This document shows, piece by piece, positions 63,563-64,000 of a stretch of 64,000 bases of DNA. The position numbers and the translations under genes are program-made. Position 1 is the first letter of the stretch. Each line of letters starts with the position of its first letter. Below the pieces are notes generated by a model. That model was not told the DNA's origin, did not search any database, and worked only from the letters and a program-made list of their open reading frames with translations. The stretch is from Oscheius dolichura (Eukaryota > Nematoda > Chromadorea > Rhabditida > Rhabditidae), in contig OW051495.1 of the NCBI GenBank assembly GCA_932521035.1, positions 2,604,001 through 2,668,000 on the forward strand, written 5' to 3'.

Positions 63563-64000
63563 AAATACTCACAGTCAAAAATACCAAAGACTCTTCAGCA
63601 TTTTTGTGTGCTTATTCTCACTTTTCCCACTTTCGCGTCCAATTGACAACTCGCCGCTTTTTCCAGCCGTTTTTTGAGGTCTTTCACAGCTTCCTACACA
63701 CGTTTTCCGCCTGCACATACTCCTTGCTTTATTCATTTTGGTAACAAATTCTTGTGAAGTTTTGAAATCCATAGAAATATAGGAAAGCCCCTAGGTTGAG
63801 TAATAATGGCATTCCTTGATAACACGGATCCGAATTAATTTTTTTGTAGCGAAGAGTCTTCTAAACGGTACGAAAGCAAAGGTATCTGTTACACTCCTTC
63901 TGAATAAGTCCAACTTATCTGACAAAGAGCTGTGATATTCTAGAAATAGTGATGTTTGGAAAAAATAAACAATCGGCATGATTGAAGTGAATGAACTTGA
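63563..64000. other. Right flank
   Basis: AT-rich sequence, no exon I can support. Confidence 0.4.

Overview
This is a eukaryotic, metazoan window. Coding regions are broken by canonical GT-AG introns, many only 34-46 nt long with U-rich (tttcag-type) acceptors. I see no rRNA, tRNA, CRISPR array or bacterial operon. Several initiator ATGs sit 0-11 nt behind a strong 3' splice signal, and two pairs of same-strand genes lie 170-235 nt apart. That combination suggests spliced-leader trans-splicing and operons, as in nematodes and some other compact animal genomes. PP2A residues such as KMGGKSPDT and LVCLK also look nematode-like, but I cannot fix the phylum.

Layout: the 3' part of a class C GPCR gene (+, 513-1989) faces RIC8 (-, 2326-6053). 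A large TRPA channel gene (-, 7250-24718) fills about 17.5 kb in 19 coding exons. Its long introns hold a MITE-like element with target-site duplication, a foldback element, a TIR element and a plus-strand promoter-like region. Next come MOB1 and the PP2A catalytic subunit (-, 26649-29132), probably one operon transcribed PP2A then MOB1. Then a mucin/CUB-like secreted protein (+, 30585-about 33050), a small histone-H1-tail-like protein (-), a lysine-rich signal-anchor protein (-), and a repeat-rich interval. UBA1, the ubiquitin E1, is complete (+, 39137-43198) and converges on a four-MAM-domain secreted protein (-, 44747-50331), with a 0.93-kb foldback element between them. SAR1 and an unrecognised 343-aa type I membrane protein (-, 51367-53714) form a second probable operon. 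A short 86-aa membrane protein model (-), a 193-aa single-pass protein (+, 59774-60693) and some unresolved exon-like segments fill the right end.

I assembled RIC8 (521 aa), TRPA (1233 aa), MOB1 (194 aa), PP2A-C (321 aa), UBA1 (1041 aa), MAM (788 aa), SAR1 (193 aa) and the 343-aa protein by hand. Exon phases and lengths agree throughout each model. The shared themes are signalling (GPCR, RIC8, PP2A, MOB1), sensation (TRPA), ubiquitin activation, secretion (SAR1 with an unknown membrane protein) and extracellular glycoproteins. No single pathway links all of them.
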